Of a stretch of 64,000 bases of DNA, positions 34,694 to 44,190 are shown piece by piece. The notes below the pieces were generated by a model. It was not told the DNA's origin. It saw only the letters and a list, made by a program, of their open reading frames with translations, and did not search any database. This DNA is from Deltaproteobacteria bacterium (GTDB lineage Bacteria > Myxococcota_A > UBA9042 > DTJE01). A program made the position numbers and the translations under genes. Position 1 is the stretch's first letter; each line of letters starts with the position of its first letter. Location: the NCBI GenBank assembly GCA_029555025.1, contig JAKPTZ010000051.1, positions 1 through 64,000 on the forward strand. The letters are read 5' to 3'.

Positions 34694-36487
34694 ATGGCAA
34701 GAATCGTCGTACTGGCATCAGCACGTCCCCATAAGGAATATCCATTGTTCCGGCGTTCCACCATGATCGGTCGCGACGAAGGTTGCGACATCTCCCTGCC
34801 TATTCCCGGCCTGAAGCAGATTCATGCCGAAGTCGTGCTCGACGGCCAGGGTCACCGCATCATGCCGATGGATCCCAAGGCTGAAATCCAGGTCAACGGC
34901 CAGAAGACCCGGATGACGGTTCTCCAGGAATGGGATGTCATCCGGATCGGGACCGCAACGATGATCTATGTGCCGGACGACTTCAGTTTCAAGGATACGT
35001 CCGGACGCGAAGGCGAATCTTTCAAGGCGCTCGAGGCCATGTCGGCAATGGGCAGGCGCCTGATGGAAACGACGGATCTGGATCGTTGCCTTGAACTGCT
35101 GCTTGACGAGACGCTGTCGATCAGCCGGGCCACCAAGGGCTTCATCATCTTCATGGAATCCGGATCGCCGGTGGTCAAGGTTGCCAGGAACGTCGGGATG
35201 CATGAGCTTCCGGATGACGCGGTTCTCTTTTCGGAAAGCATCGTAAGGAAGGCACTTGAGAACGGAGAATCACAACTTGTGGCGGACGCCGGCTCGAACA
35301 AGGAGTTTTCCGCCGCGACCAGCGTGATCAACCTGAAGCTGACATCCGTGATGTGTATCCCGCTGAAATCCGCGGGGGAAATTCTTGGGGTTCTTTACCT
35401 TGGAACCGAGAGGCTTGCCGACCTTTTCGATGACGTCACCCTGAAAATCCTGAACGTGTATGCCGCGCTGGCAGCATCGATCGTAAACAGCGTAATGCTG
35501 ATCAACAACCTGCGACGCGACCGGGACGCTCTTCGCGAGGAAGTCAAGGTTTCACGTTTCGGTTCACTTATCGGCAGTTGCCCGGGAATGCAACTGGTAT
35601 TCGAGCGGGTTACCAGAATCGCTCCCACCGAGGTTCCCGTCCTGGTTACCGGCGAGACCGGTACCGGAAAGGAACTTATTGCAAGGGAACTCCACGCCAG
35701 AAGCAACCGAAGCCGCGGCCCATTCATCGCGATTAACTGCGGCGCAATCCCGGAAAACCTTATCGAAAGCGAGCTGTTCGGCCATGTAAAGGGCGCTTTC
35801 ACCGGCGCGGTGACGACGACCGCCGGAAAGTTCCAGGCAGCCTCGGGCGGAACGCTGTTCCTTGATGAAATCGGGGATCTTCCCTTTCACATGCAGGTCA
35901 AGCTGCTTCGGGTGCTGCAGGACGGAATGGTAATGAAGGTCGGCGCCCTGAAGCCGGATCAGGTCGATATCCGCCTTGTGGCCGCGACAAACCGGGATCT
36001 TGAGGGCGCTATCCAGGCATCCGGGTTTCGCGAGGATCTTTATTACCGGATCGCCGGGGTCGTCATCAAACTTCCCCCGCTTCGAGACCGCGGCGCCGAC
36101 ATCGACACGCTGGCACAGTACTTCCTGAAACGGTTCTCGGCGGAATTCAAGACGCAGGTTACCCGCTTCTCGCCAGAGGCGCTTGCCGCGATCAGGGCCT
36201 GGAACTGGCCCGGTAACATACGGGAAATGGAAAACCGAATCAGGAAGGCCGTCCTTTTCTCCGACGGCCAGGTCGCGGACGCAGAATCGCTCGAATTTGA
36301 AAAGGGTTCCCAGACGGCCGAACTCCTTCCGCTTGCCGCCGCGCGCGAGAACTTCGAACGCGATTACATTCTTGCGGCCCTTCAGAGGCACGGGGACAAC
36401 AAGGCCGCGACGGCAAGGGCGCTTGGCGTGGACGCAAGGACGATTTTTCGGTACCTGGAAAAGACCCAGGACGATAAGCGCGGCTGA
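34694..36487 (+). CDS. Sigma54-dependent transcriptional activator with FHA and GAF domains
   Basis: 597 residues from the ATG at 34694, the only start fitting the FHA domain; an in-frame ATG at 34655 lies inside the previous gene. Order: FHA domain at about 8-100 ([13 protein letters not shown]) for binding phosphothreonine, GAF at about 110-270 and a sigma54 AAA+ domain. The AAA+ part has [14 protein letters not shown] (sigma54 contact) and the [14 protein letters not shown] motif. A Fis-type helix-turn-helix follows ([20 protein letters not shown]). FHA-led activators are common in Myxococcota, where Ser/Thr kinases feed into sigma54 control; partner kinase not in this window. Confidence 0.93.
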   Translation: MARIVVLASARPHKEYPLFRRSTMIGRDEGCDISLPIPGLKQIHAEVVLDGQGHRIMPMDPKAEIQVNGQKTRMTVLQEWDVIRIGTATMIYVPDDFSFKDTSGREGESFKALEAMSAMGRRLMETTDLDRCLELLLDETLSISRATKGFIIFMESGSPVVKVARNVGMHELPDDAVLFSESIVRKALENGESQLVADAGSNKEFSAATSVINLKLTSVMCIPLKSAGEILGVLYLGTERLADLFDDVTLKILNVYAALAASIVNSVMLINNLRRDRDALREEVKVSRFGSLIGSCPGMQLVFERVTRIAPTEVPVLVTGETGTGKELIARELHARSNRSRGPFIAINCGAIPENLIESELFGHVKGAFTGAVTTTAGKFQAASGGTLFLDEIGDLPFHMQVKLLRVLQDGMVMKVGALKPDQVDIRLVAATNRDLEGAIQASGFREDLYYRIAGVVIKLPPLRDRGADIDTLAQYFLKRFSAEFKTQVTRFSPEALAAIRAWNWPGNIREMENRIRKAVLFSDGQVADAESLEFEKGSQTAELLPLAAARENFERDYILAALQRHGDNKAATARALGVDARTIFRYLEKTQDDKRG

Positions 36488-36508
36488 GCAGGCCGCGGGG
36501 AAGTGCAG

Positions 36509-36997
36509 ATGAACCGGGCTTCGGAAGAAATCGGAAGAACCTCGATTCTTGGGCTGATTCTGCCACTTGCAACACTGGCCTGCGCCATCCCGCCGGAAAT
36601 CAACGTCAGGCAGGACGGCCTGAATCCGCCGTCGCTCGACCGATCGATGATCAGCCCGTCCCCCGATCAGGTTGTCGAACTCACCTCCGGCACGATCGAG
36701 TTTTCGGTCGCTTCGGCAGTGACCAATGTCGATGCCGGGGATCAACTATTCTTCCAGTGGTTCGTGGGATATCCCGAATCGGCAACGCCACGCCCCCCCG
36801 CCTTCGAGTCTTTCGACACGATCCAGTTCAACCCTTGCGGCTTCGCTGATGTGCTGGCCCCCCTCGGCTCGACGCACAGCATGGAACTCTTCATAACCGA
36901 GCAACCGATGGATTTCGATCCTGTTACCGGCAGGGTTGTTCCCGATTCATATATTTATGTAAGCTGGCCGATTCGGCTGAAGGTGTCCTGTCCATGA
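36509..36997 (+). CDS. Small predicted lipoprotein
   Basis: 162 residues from the ATG at 36509 with GGGGAAG upstream; a GTG at 36503 is less likely. Lipobox ATLACA, then a Pro-rich region and a single Ig-like beta segment (QVVELTSGTIEFSVAS). The stop overlaps the next gene's start by four bases, so the two are one unit. No family recognised. Confidence 0.72.
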   Translation: MNRASEEIGRTSILGLILPLATLACAIPPEINVRQDGLNPPSLDRSMISPSPDQVVELTSGTIEFSVASAVTNVDAGDQLFFQWFVGYPESATPRPPAFESFDTIQFNPCGFADVLAPLGSTHSMELFITEQPMDFDPVTGRVVPDSYIYVSWPIRLKVSCP

Positions 36998-38742
36998 TGA
37001 CCCGGCTGTCATTGCCGCTTCTGCTGTTTGCCGGCACTCTCATGGGAACGGCCTGCGGCGGCTCGTTTGATTCCACGTGGGATGGGCCCCCCTGGCCGGC
37101 GTCATGCCGTTCGGACATCGACTGCGAGCCGATGCAGGGGTGCTTCAAGGCCGCTGGCATCTGCGTGACGCGATACCCGGCTGGCTCCGCCCTTACCTTT
37201 TCCGTCCAGCCGAACGGCCGACTCGACACGCCCGGCGACCAGTTCAACGGAATTTACATGTCGGCTCCGGGAACACTTGACCTTCAACTTGTTCCGGCGG
37301 CGATTGCCCAGGGACGACTTGGGCGCCAGGAGGAAGACGAAGGAATCGAAATCGCCCCCGATCCGGGACGCCTGGTCGCCACCGCGGAAGGACTTATCCC
37401 AGGCCTTCAGTTCAGGTGCGAATCGGGCCACCTCGACGAAAAGAATGCGTTCGCCTGGGAACTGGCCCTTATTCCCGACCTTGACTATCTGGTCACCTTC
37501 GTTCCCGACAAGCGGACGGTGCCGCCCTGGCACTTCCGGCTTAACATCGGGCTTTCCGGCAGCGTGCAGTTCGATCTGCCGCCGAAATCGTCCATCTCGA
37601 AGGTCAGGGGAATCGTCGTCGGCTCTGAAGACGGCGGGAAGTTTCCGGTCGGGAATTCGATCGTCACCGCCCTGATTGACGGAAAGCTGGTTTCTTCCTC
37701 TGTAACCGACGACCTCGGTGTCTTTGATGTATCGGTGCCGAATCTTCCCGGACAGATCCGGATTGTCGTGGCGCCCGGCGAGTCCGGCAAGGTGTTCGCC
37801 GACAGGGAATTCAAGTGGGACTCGATCGACGACTTCCGCCAGGCGCTCCCTTCGACCGACTTCCTTGTGCTCGACGTCGGCAGTCTGCCGGTGGTGGCCT
37901 CGATTTCTCTTTATGTCGTCGGACTCAGGGAAACCGCCGTCAGGGTGCCGGTCGCCGGAACCAGGCTGTTCATCCATGGGGATGGCCCCGACGGGACATA
38001 CCGGATGCACACGACCGTTGACGAGACAAGCGTCAAACTGCTGAAGCTTCCGCCCGGCGATTACAGGATTGACGCGGTAACCCCTGGCTACGGGCTTTCT
38101 TCAAGGCTTCGCGCGGCCCAGTACTCGATGGGCCAGCGGGCGTTCAGTTTCCAGGATGGCCAGTCCGGAAACTTCGCCGTCGAACTACCGCCCCGCCCCA
38201 GGATTTCGGGGCGTATCGTTTATTCGGGAACCGATGATCCGATTCGGGATGCCAGGATTGTTTTCGCATCGACCGCGGCCGAACTGCTGCCCCTGGAAAC
38301 CCCGACCGACGCGGACGTGGTTCACGAGGCCATGAGCGACAGCCGTGGCGAATTCCTTGTTCGCCTGGATCCTGGAAATTATGCGGTCAGGGTTGAGCCC
38401 TTTTCCGGAAGCGGGCTCGCACCCGCGTCCTGGCGGTTGGTGACCATCACTGGCACGGAAAACATCCAGATTTCCGTAACCTCCGGAAGGATGCTTGAGG
38501 GAACCGTCAGGTCGGCGGACGGCAAACCCCTTGAAAAAGCCTTGATTACGTTCTTCTTTCCGACGACCTTCGAACAGTACGGACAATGGCCGATGAAGAC
38601 ATCATCAATATCCCGAACGATAAGGGAAGCTGGACGGGCAATCACCGATTCAAACGGCCGCTTCCAGGTCATCCTTCCGGATCCGGACAATCCCGCGGCC
38701 GCCATCGGGGCCATATTCACTTCATGGTCTGACGGGCAATGA
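36994..38742 (+). CDS. Surface lipoprotein with carboxypeptidase-regulatory-like repeats
   Basis: 582 residues; lipobox GTACGG. A Cys-rich EGF-like segment (CRSDIDCEPMQGCF) follows. Several transthyretin/carboxypeptidase-regulatory-like beta domains come next, recognisable by the repeat theme of a start strand, then D.G.F or DSRGEF and an LDPGNYAVRVE motif (three or four copies). Probably a binding or adhesive surface protein. Overlaps the preceding gene's stop by four bases. Confidence 0.8.
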   Translation: MMTRLSLPLLLFAGTLMGTACGGSFDSTWDGPPWPASCRSDIDCEPMQGCFKAAGICVTRYPAGSALTFSVQPNGRLDTPGDQFNGIYMSAPGTLDLQLVPAAIAQGRLGRQEEDEGIEIAPDPGRLVATAEGLIPGLQFRCESGHLDEKNAFAWELALIPDLDYLVTFVPDKRTVPPWHFRLNIGLSGSVQFDLPPKSSISKVRGIVVGSEDGGKFPVGNSIVTALIDGKLVSSSVTDDLGVFDVSVPNLPGQIRIVVAPGESGKVFADREFKWDSIDDFRQALPSTDFLVLDVGSLPVVASISLYVVGLRETAVRVPVAGTRLFIHGDGPDGTYRMHTTVDETSVKLLKLPPGDYRIDAVTPGYGLSSRLRAAQYSMGQRAFSFQDGQSGNFAVELPPRPRISGRIVYSGTDDPIRDARIVFASTAAELLPLETPTDADVVHEAMSDSRGEFLVRLDPGNYAVRVEPFSGSGLAPASWRLVTITGTENIQISVTSGRMLEGTVRSADGKPLEKALITFFFPTTFEQYGQWPMKTSSISRTIREAGRAITDSNGRFQVILPDPDNPAAAIGAIFTSWSDGQ

Positions 38743-38789
38743 TTCCCCGTGGCACCCCTGTTTTGTCTGGCCCACAAACGTGGATTTTC

Positions 38790-38798
38790 TGGTAAAGT
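38790..38798 (+). promoter_or_regulatory. Candidate extended -10 promoter for the metallophosphoesterase gene
   Basis: TGGTAAAGT keeps the TG of an extended -10 and four of six -10 bases. The transcript would have about a 110-base leader. No good -35. Confidence 0.3.
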
Positions 38799-38914
38799 TC
38801 GTTGGCCGGCGGCCCGTGCGGCGATCAGGCAAGTTCCGGCGGCGTTGGGATCCGGGAAGGGCCGCGGCCGGCTTGAGCCGGACTTGACCCCCGTTCCACC
38901 GAGGTCTTTTAGCA

Positions 38915-40606
38915 ATGAAGATGCTTGTACCTTTCGCGCTTGTTCTGATGATTTCCACTACTTCCATCGCCGAGCCCGCCGAACCGGCGTATCCCGGCGA
39001 CGATTCCCGCGTCTTCTGGTTCCTTGTCATGTCAGACCAGCACATCACGGCAAGGGATTCCGACGGTCCCGAGCGCCTCGAGTGGCTTCTGACCGACTGC
39101 ATGGACATCGTTGAACCGGACATCATCTTCAACATGGGCGACCTGACGGACGCCAGCAAGGGAGAACCGCTTGTCTCTGTCCATCCCGGCCAGCAGGACG
39201 AGGAGTGGCAACTTTACAGGCAGATTCTTGACGACACCGGAATCACCGTCGATAGATACATCGACCTGCCGGGAAACCACGACCAGTACAGCGAGCGCGG
39301 ACTCGACCACTACCTTCAGTATTCCCTGGCCGGAACGACCTTCGGACGCACCCAGCATTCGGTCGTCATCGACAAGCCCTGGGGAAGTTATCACTTCATG
39401 GGTATCGATACCGCCGGGAACGACGGCGCCGGATTCCCGTTCGACAACGCCGGCCTGGATCTGGGGGAACTGATGGAAATCCAGGGTGCGCTGCAGGATA
39501 ACACCCAGGCCCGCCTGACCCTGATGTTCGGCCATCACCCGATCGTCAGGCCCGATCTGGGCTTCAAGCTTGGTGAAGGCAGCGACGAGATCCAGGATCT
39601 CATGGGCGACTTCAACGTCCGTGCGTACTTCTACGGCCACACGCACGAATACCGCGATCTCTACTGGCCGGACAACGAACGGATGCCGACGACGCTTCAC
39701 GAGAACGTCGATTCGTTCGGCAAGGCCGACGAGAACCAACTCCTGCTGGTTTCGGTCGATAACGACAACCTGCACATCCGCCAGGTTTCGATCCAGGAAT
39801 GGCCATGGGTGATCATCACGACACCTTCGGATAGCCGACAGGGTGAATCGAATCCGTGGGCCTTCGACGTCCCGGCCGGCCTTGAATCGGCGCCGGTCAG
39901 GGCACTGGGTTTCACCGCCGACCCCTTCCTGTCCTGTGACTTCAGGGTTGACGACCTTGGCTGGCACGCGATGGCACCCCTTGGAAACCACTTGTTCCAG
40001 GCATCCATGGACACGCGCAACATGGCGCAGGGCTCCCACTCGCTTGAAGTAAGGTGCATGCCCGGTCCTTCAACCGGTCACAGGATTCGGTTCAACGTTG
40101 TCGCCTACACATGCGGAAACGGCATTGACGAGGACGAGGACGGCCTGACAGACTGGCCGGATGATCCCGGCTGCGATTCGGTTCTTGATTCCGACGAGTA
40201 CAACGAGCCGATCGTGATTGTGGACGATGTCGAACCGACGCCGGACGTACTTGAGGATATCGTCGAAGACGCGGGCCAGGATGCGACTTCGCCCGATGAC
40301 GTGACCGCCGATGTCGCGCAGCCGGGCGAAGATTCTTCCCCGCCCGTCGATGTCCTGGAAGAAATCGGCAGCAACGATGTTTCCGTGTCTGACGCGGGAC
40401 GTGATGTCGTGGCCGACATCGGGCCCGGGGCCGACCTGGCAATTGATGACGTGGATGAAGCTAACGAAGGTGACGATACGACTGCCGTGAAAGGCGGTGG
40501 ATGCGCTTCCGCGTCCGGGACGGCCGACCCGGGACTGCTGCCGGCTATGTGCCTGTTGACTCTGGCAATTCTTGCCATCTTCCGTTCAAGGAGGCGCGCG
40601 TCGTGA
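38915..40606 (+). CDS. Exported metallophosphoesterase with MYXO-CTERM-type sorting signal
   Basis: 563 residues; GAGGT precedes the ATG. A signal peptide is followed by a calcineurin-like domain: MSDQHIT, FNMGDLTD, LPGNHDQ, FGHHPIV and YGHTHEY supply the metal ligands. After it comes a Ca-binding-type repeat, CGNGIDEDEDGLTDWPDDPG. A 100-residue Asp/Val/Glu-rich stalk follows, then GGGCAS, a membrane helix and RSRRR. That tripartite end is the MYXO-CTERM pattern, cleaved at the Cys by a dedicated sorting enzyme in Myxococcota, which leaves the enzyme on the cell surface. Confidence 0.9.
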   Translation: MKMLVPFALVLMISTTSIAEPAEPAYPGDDSRVFWFLVMSDQHITARDSDGPERLEWLLTDCMDIVEPDIIFNMGDLTDASKGEPLVSVHPGQQDEEWQLYRQILDDTGITVDRYIDLPGNHDQYSERGLDHYLQYSLAGTTFGRTQHSVVIDKPWGSYHFMGIDTAGNDGAGFPFDNAGLDLGELMEIQGALQDNTQARLTLMFGHHPIVRPDLGFKLGEGSDEIQDLMGDFNVRAYFYGHTHEYRDLYWPDNERMPTTLHENVDSFGKADENQLLLVSVDNDNLHIRQVSIQEWPWVIITTPSDSRQGESNPWAFDVPAGLESAPVRALGFTADPFLSCDFRVDDLGWHAMAPLGNHLFQASMDTRNMAQGSHSLEVRCMPGPSTGHRIRFNVVAYTCGNGIDEDEDGLTDWPDDPGCDSVLDSDEYNEPIVIVDDVEPTPDVLEDIVEDAGQDATSPDDVTADVAQPGEDSSPPVDVLEEIGSNDVSVSDAGRDVVADIGPGADLAIDDVDEANEGDDTTAVKGGGCASASGTADPGLLPAMCLLTLAILAIFRSRRRAS

Positions 40607-41184
40607 ACAAGACCATGAAACTCATCATCGGCGCTGCGGCCATGGTCGTGGCGGCAGCCGTCCTGACCGGCGCGTTCTTCATCCTTGAACGTGCCCCCGC
40701 CGCCGGAAGCTCCGAAAATCACTTGAGGGATACGCTGGGAAGCCATCAGGACGGCCCCGCGCCAATCCAGATCAGGCAGGGGGCACTTGTCAATCCCAGG
40801 AAGCGGCCACCGCGCGTCATGGAGTCGATCGATCGCGACCGGGCAAGGCGAAGCCTCGCCGTTCCGATACCGACGACGCGTGATGAATTCAATGAAAACA
40901 GGCGCCAGGAAAAGGCTGCGGCCGAGGCCGAACCGCGTCAGCGCAAGGATGCGGATCCGATGACCGTCAGACACGGGCCAAGGCCGGTCGAGGCGACCAT
41001 TGAAAGCGCCGCCCGTCTTCAGGCCAAAGGTCGGACGGATGATGCGGAAAGGATGCTCCGGAATGCCATTTTGACCGAACCGAACCCGCTCAACCGGGGC
41101 CGGCTTGAAAAGGAACTGGAACAAATCAGAAGGGGTTCGGGGCGCAAGCAACCGACCGGCTCTCAGCCGTTCAAAAAGCAATAA
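40603..41184 (+). CDS. Small membrane-anchored protein
   Basis: 193 residues. The GTG at 40603 has AAGGAGG eight bases upstream and overlaps the metallophosphoesterase stop (GTGA), showing coupling; an ATG four codons later is further from the ribosome site. One N-terminal membrane helix (LIIGAAAMVVAAAVLTG), then a charged region rich in Arg, Glu and Pro. The C-terminal segment LQAKGRTDDAERMLRNAI resembles a single TPR unit. No known family. Confidence 0.7.
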   Translation: MNKTMKLIIGAAAMVVAAAVLTGAFFILERAPAAGSSENHLRDTLGSHQDGPAPIQIRQGALVNPRKRPPRVMESIDRDRARRSLAVPIPTTRDEFNENRRQEKAAAEAEPRQRKDADPMTVRHGPRPVEATIESAARLQAKGRTDDAERMLRNAILTEPNPLNRGRLEKELEQIRRGSGRKQPTGSQPFKKQ

Positions 41185-41198
41185 GACGGGTGGCCGAT

Positions 41199-43037
41199 AT
41201 GTCTTCAGAAATGCCGATTCATTCCGCCAGCTTCAAGAGACGCCGATTCCTGAACTGGTTCCCGATGGGCCTGACGTACGCCTTCCTTTACATGGGAAGA
41301 TACAACCTGACCGTCGCCAAAAATGCCCTGGGCGACCTGATGACGAAAGAGGATTTTGGCGTCATCTTCGGGGCCGGCACGCTTGTCTATGCGTTCGCGT
41401 TCCTTCTGAACGGCCCGCTCACCGACAAGATCGGGGGAAAGAAGGCCATCCTGGCGGCTTCCATGGGTTCCGGACTGATGAACCTGATCATGGGGCTTTT
41501 CGTATGGAACATGATCGTCAATCCGGGTTCGGTCTCGATCAACCTGGTAACGGCCATGTCCGTGATGTATGCGATCAACATGTATTTCCAGAGCTTCGCG
41601 GCGGTGGCCATCGTCAAGGTCAACTCGGCCTGGTTCCACGTACGTGAACGCGGCGGATTTTCCGGCATTTTCGGCACGATGATTTCGTCCGGCATCTTCT
41701 TCGCCTTCACCGTTAATTCATGGATCCTCGACCTGACAGCCGGGCTCGGGCCGGCCGGATCAAAGGCGACCTGGTGGGTCTTCCTGGCCCCTTCGGCCAT
41801 CCTCTTCGTAATGTTCTTCGTTGAACTGATCCTCCTTCGCGATTCGCCTTCAGGCGCCGGTCACGACGATTTCGATACTGGTGACGCTTCATCGGGAATG
41901 GGTGACGACGTCAAGCTTTCCTTCATCGTGAAAAAGGTTCTTACGAACCCGATCATCCTTACCGTCGCGTTCATCGAACTCTGTACCGGTGTCATCCGCA
42001 ACGGCGTCATGCACTGGTTCCCGATTTACGCCAAGGAGGTCTGGGCGCTTCCTTCGTCGCACATCCTGCGCAACGGAAGCTGGTCCGGCGACCTGTGGTG
42101 GATTATCGCGCTGATGTTCGCGGCCGCGGCCGCTCTGTTCGTCCTTTCGACCAGGTTCACCGGCAAGCGCAAGGCGTCGATGATCATTTCCGGCGCACTC
42201 ATCGCGCTGGCCCCGTTCATCCAGGGCGGTTGGGGCGGAATCCTGTTCGTTGCCGGGGTCATCGGCGGAAACGTGGCCGGATGGGTCAGCGACCTGTTTT
42301 TCCAGAGCAGGCGTGCGCCCGCGGCGGGCGGGCTTTATGTGATGCTGGCCATCTGCCTTCTGGCGATGTACTTCACGCTTGGATCCACCACTACCACGGT
42401 CGGCTGGACCGCAAGCCCCGACTACCCGCTGATGAAGGGCGACAAGGTGGTTTCCGTCAACGGACAATCCGGCCTGAAGGACTGGTCACAGATTTCCAGG
42501 GCGGTTGCGTGCATTCCTTCGAAATGCGAGGGGGAAGGCGTCAGGTGGGACACTTCCGCATGCATGTGCACCGCAAGCCCAAGGGAAACCTCGGACGGCA
42601 TCGCGACATCTTCAGGAACCTTCCAGCTTGATGTCATTCGTGACGGTGCCCCGGTCAGCGTGACGCTGAAGGATCCTCTTGTTACCGCACGCGCCGGTGA
42701 CGCCAGGCGACTGGACGCCGGTCCGGTCCTGACGTTGACCCCGTTGTTCATGGGACTGATTCTTTTCCTGGTCTCTCTTGGGGTTATCGGAACCCACGGC
42801 CTTCTTTCAGGCACGGCAACGATGGACTTCGGCGGTCGCAAGGGTGCCGCCACGGCGGTCGGAATGATCGACGGTTTTGTCTATCTGGGAACGGCGCTGC
42901 AAAGCGTGAGCCTTGGCTTCCTGACGACCCGTTCCTGGTCATACTGGCCGCTGTTCATGCTGCCTTTCGCCTTCCTTGGCGTCTTCCTGCTGACAAGAAT
43001 CTGGAAGGCCAGGCCGGGAACCGGTGGCGGTCATTGA
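41199..43037 (+). CDS. MFS permease (GlpT/UhpT-like) with extracytoplasmic PDZ-like insertion
   Basis: 612 residues. The N-terminal half matches organophosphate:phosphate antiporter-like MFS proteins: YLMGRYN-type YMGRYNLTVAKNAL, GPLTDKIGGKKAIL and TMISSGIFFAF. Between helices 10 and 11 a roughly 110-residue insert (coded about 42385-42715) begins YPLMKGDKVVSVNGQSG. It ends with a beta-strand VIRDGAPVSVTLKD, the layout of a PDZ domain, and carries four cysteines in a loop (ACIPSKC and ACMC). Such an insert is unusual for the superfamily. The ATG at 41199 has GGTGG five bases upstream; a GTG at 41190 is also possible. Confidence 0.85.
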   Translation: MSSEMPIHSASFKRRRFLNWFPMGLTYAFLYMGRYNLTVAKNALGDLMTKEDFGVIFGAGTLVYAFAFLLNGPLTDKIGGKKAILAASMGSGLMNLIMGLFVWNMIVNPGSVSINLVTAMSVMYAINMYFQSFAAVAIVKVNSAWFHVRERGGFSGIFGTMISSGIFFAFTVNSWILDLTAGLGPAGSKATWWVFLAPSAILFVMFFVELILLRDSPSGAGHDDFDTGDASSGMGDDVKLSFIVKKVLTNPIILTVAFIELCTGVIRNGVMHWFPIYAKEVWALPSSHILRNGSWSGDLWWIIALMFAAAAALFVLSTRFTGKRKASMIISGALIALAPFIQGGWGGILFVAGVIGGNVAGWVSDLFFQSRRAPAAGGLYVMLAICLLAMYFTLGSTTTTVGWTASPDYPLMKGDKVVSVNGQSGLKDWSQISRAVACIPSKCEGEGVRWDTSACMCTASPRETSDGIATSSGTFQLDVIRDGAPVSVTLKDPLVTARAGDARRLDAGPVLTLTPLFMGLILFLVSLGVIGTHGLLSGTATMDFGGRKGAATAVGMIDGFVYLGTALQSVSLGFLTTRSWSYWPLFMLPFAFLGVFLLTRIWKARPGTGGGH

Positions 43038-43067
43038 CAGCGGGCCGATTTCCCGCCCGGAGGCACT

Positions 43068-44150
43068 TTGTCGGATACGATACCGCCGGAATTTCAGCTT
43101 GAGATGTACGATTTTGACCTGCCGCAGGACAGGATCGCCCAGGTGCCGGCGCAACGTCGCGACGGTTCCAGGCTGATGCATCTTCCCATTTCCGGTGGGG
43201 CGCCGACGGATCACGTATTCTCGGACATCGTCGGCTTTCTTCGCCCCGGCGACCTTCTGGTGCTTAACGACACCCGGGTGTTCCCGGCACGCCTGTTCGC
43301 AAGAAAACCGGCCGGCGGGCTCGTCGAACTCCTTGCCCTTGCAACCGCCGAATACGGATTCTCGGCAATGTATGGAACTCATCGCGGCCTGAAAGCGGGA
43401 ACCAGGCTTTCCGTACTGGACAGGGATTCGAATGACTCGGGATTACGGGTCATTGTGACATCAACCGACCGCGGGGTCGCCCATATCAGGATGGAATGCG
43501 ACGGCGCCCAGGCGACATGTTCGGCGGCCGAGCTTTTCGATCGATTCGGCCACATGCCCCTGCCGCCTTACATCAAGCGGCCGGACGGCAGCATGGAGGA
43601 TCTGGATCGCATCAGGTACCAGACCGTCTATGCATCGAGGACCGGGGCCGTCGCCGCACCGACCGCCGGGCTGCACTTCACGCCGGCGATACTTCAGACG
43701 ATTCGGGAAGCGGGCGTCTGCACCGCTTCGGTCACGCTTCATGTTGGTCCAGGGACATTCAAGCCGGTCAGATCGGCCGACGTCAGGCAGCACGACGTCG
43801 GGACGGAAAGCTATGAAATATCGGCGGACGCGGCCAGGGCAATCAATGCCGCCGTCGATGAGGGCCGAAGAATAATCGCGGTTGGCACCACGGTGGTAAG
43901 AACCCTGGAGGCTGATGGAACTTCCGGACATGTCACGGCCGGGCAGAAGGACACGTCAATTCTTATAACCCCCGGCTATCGCTTCAAAATTATCACCGGG
44001 ATGATTACAAACTTCCATATTCCCAAGTCGTCGCTGATACTGCTGGTATCGGCACTGGCCGGACGGGAAAGAATACTTGACGCTTACCGGACGGCCGTGG
44101 AGCGTGGATACCGCTTCTATTCCTACGGCGATTCGATGCTGATTCTTTGA
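43068..44150 (+). CDS. queA: tRNA preQ1(34) S-adenosylmethionine ribosyltransferase-isomerase QueA
   Basis: Adds the epoxycyclopentane ring from SAM to preQ1 in tRNA during queuosine synthesis. 360 residues with family blocks FDLPQDRIAQVPAQRRDGSRLM, LNDTRVFPARLF, GAVAAPTAGLHFT and ITNFHIPKSSLILLVSALAG. A TTG start at 43068 has GGAGG four bases upstream; an ATG at 43104 aligns with many relatives but has no ribosome site. Directly followed by tgt, its pathway partner. Confidence 0.96.
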   Translation: MSDTIPPEFQLEMYDFDLPQDRIAQVPAQRRDGSRLMHLPISGGAPTDHVFSDIVGFLRPGDLLVLNDTRVFPARLFARKPAGGLVELLALATAEYGFSAMYGTHRGLKAGTRLSVLDRDSNDSGLRVIVTSTDRGVAHIRMECDGAQATCSAAELFDRFGHMPLPPYIKRPDGSMEDLDRIRYQTVYASRTGAVAAPTAGLHFTPAILQTIREAGVCTASVTLHVGPGTFKPVRSADVRQHDVGTESYEISADAARAINAAVDEGRRIIAVGTTVVRTLEADGTSGHVTAGQKDTSILITPGYRFKIITGMITNFHIPKSSLILLVSALAGRERILDAYRTAVERGYRFYSYGDSMLIL

Positions 44151-44190
44151 TGAATCCCGGCATTTCGCGGCGGGCGGGGCAACAGATTGA

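Noticed and set aside
43038-43067. preQ1 riboswitch before queA
   Set aside because: The 30-base spacer is too short and shows no pseudoknot pattern.
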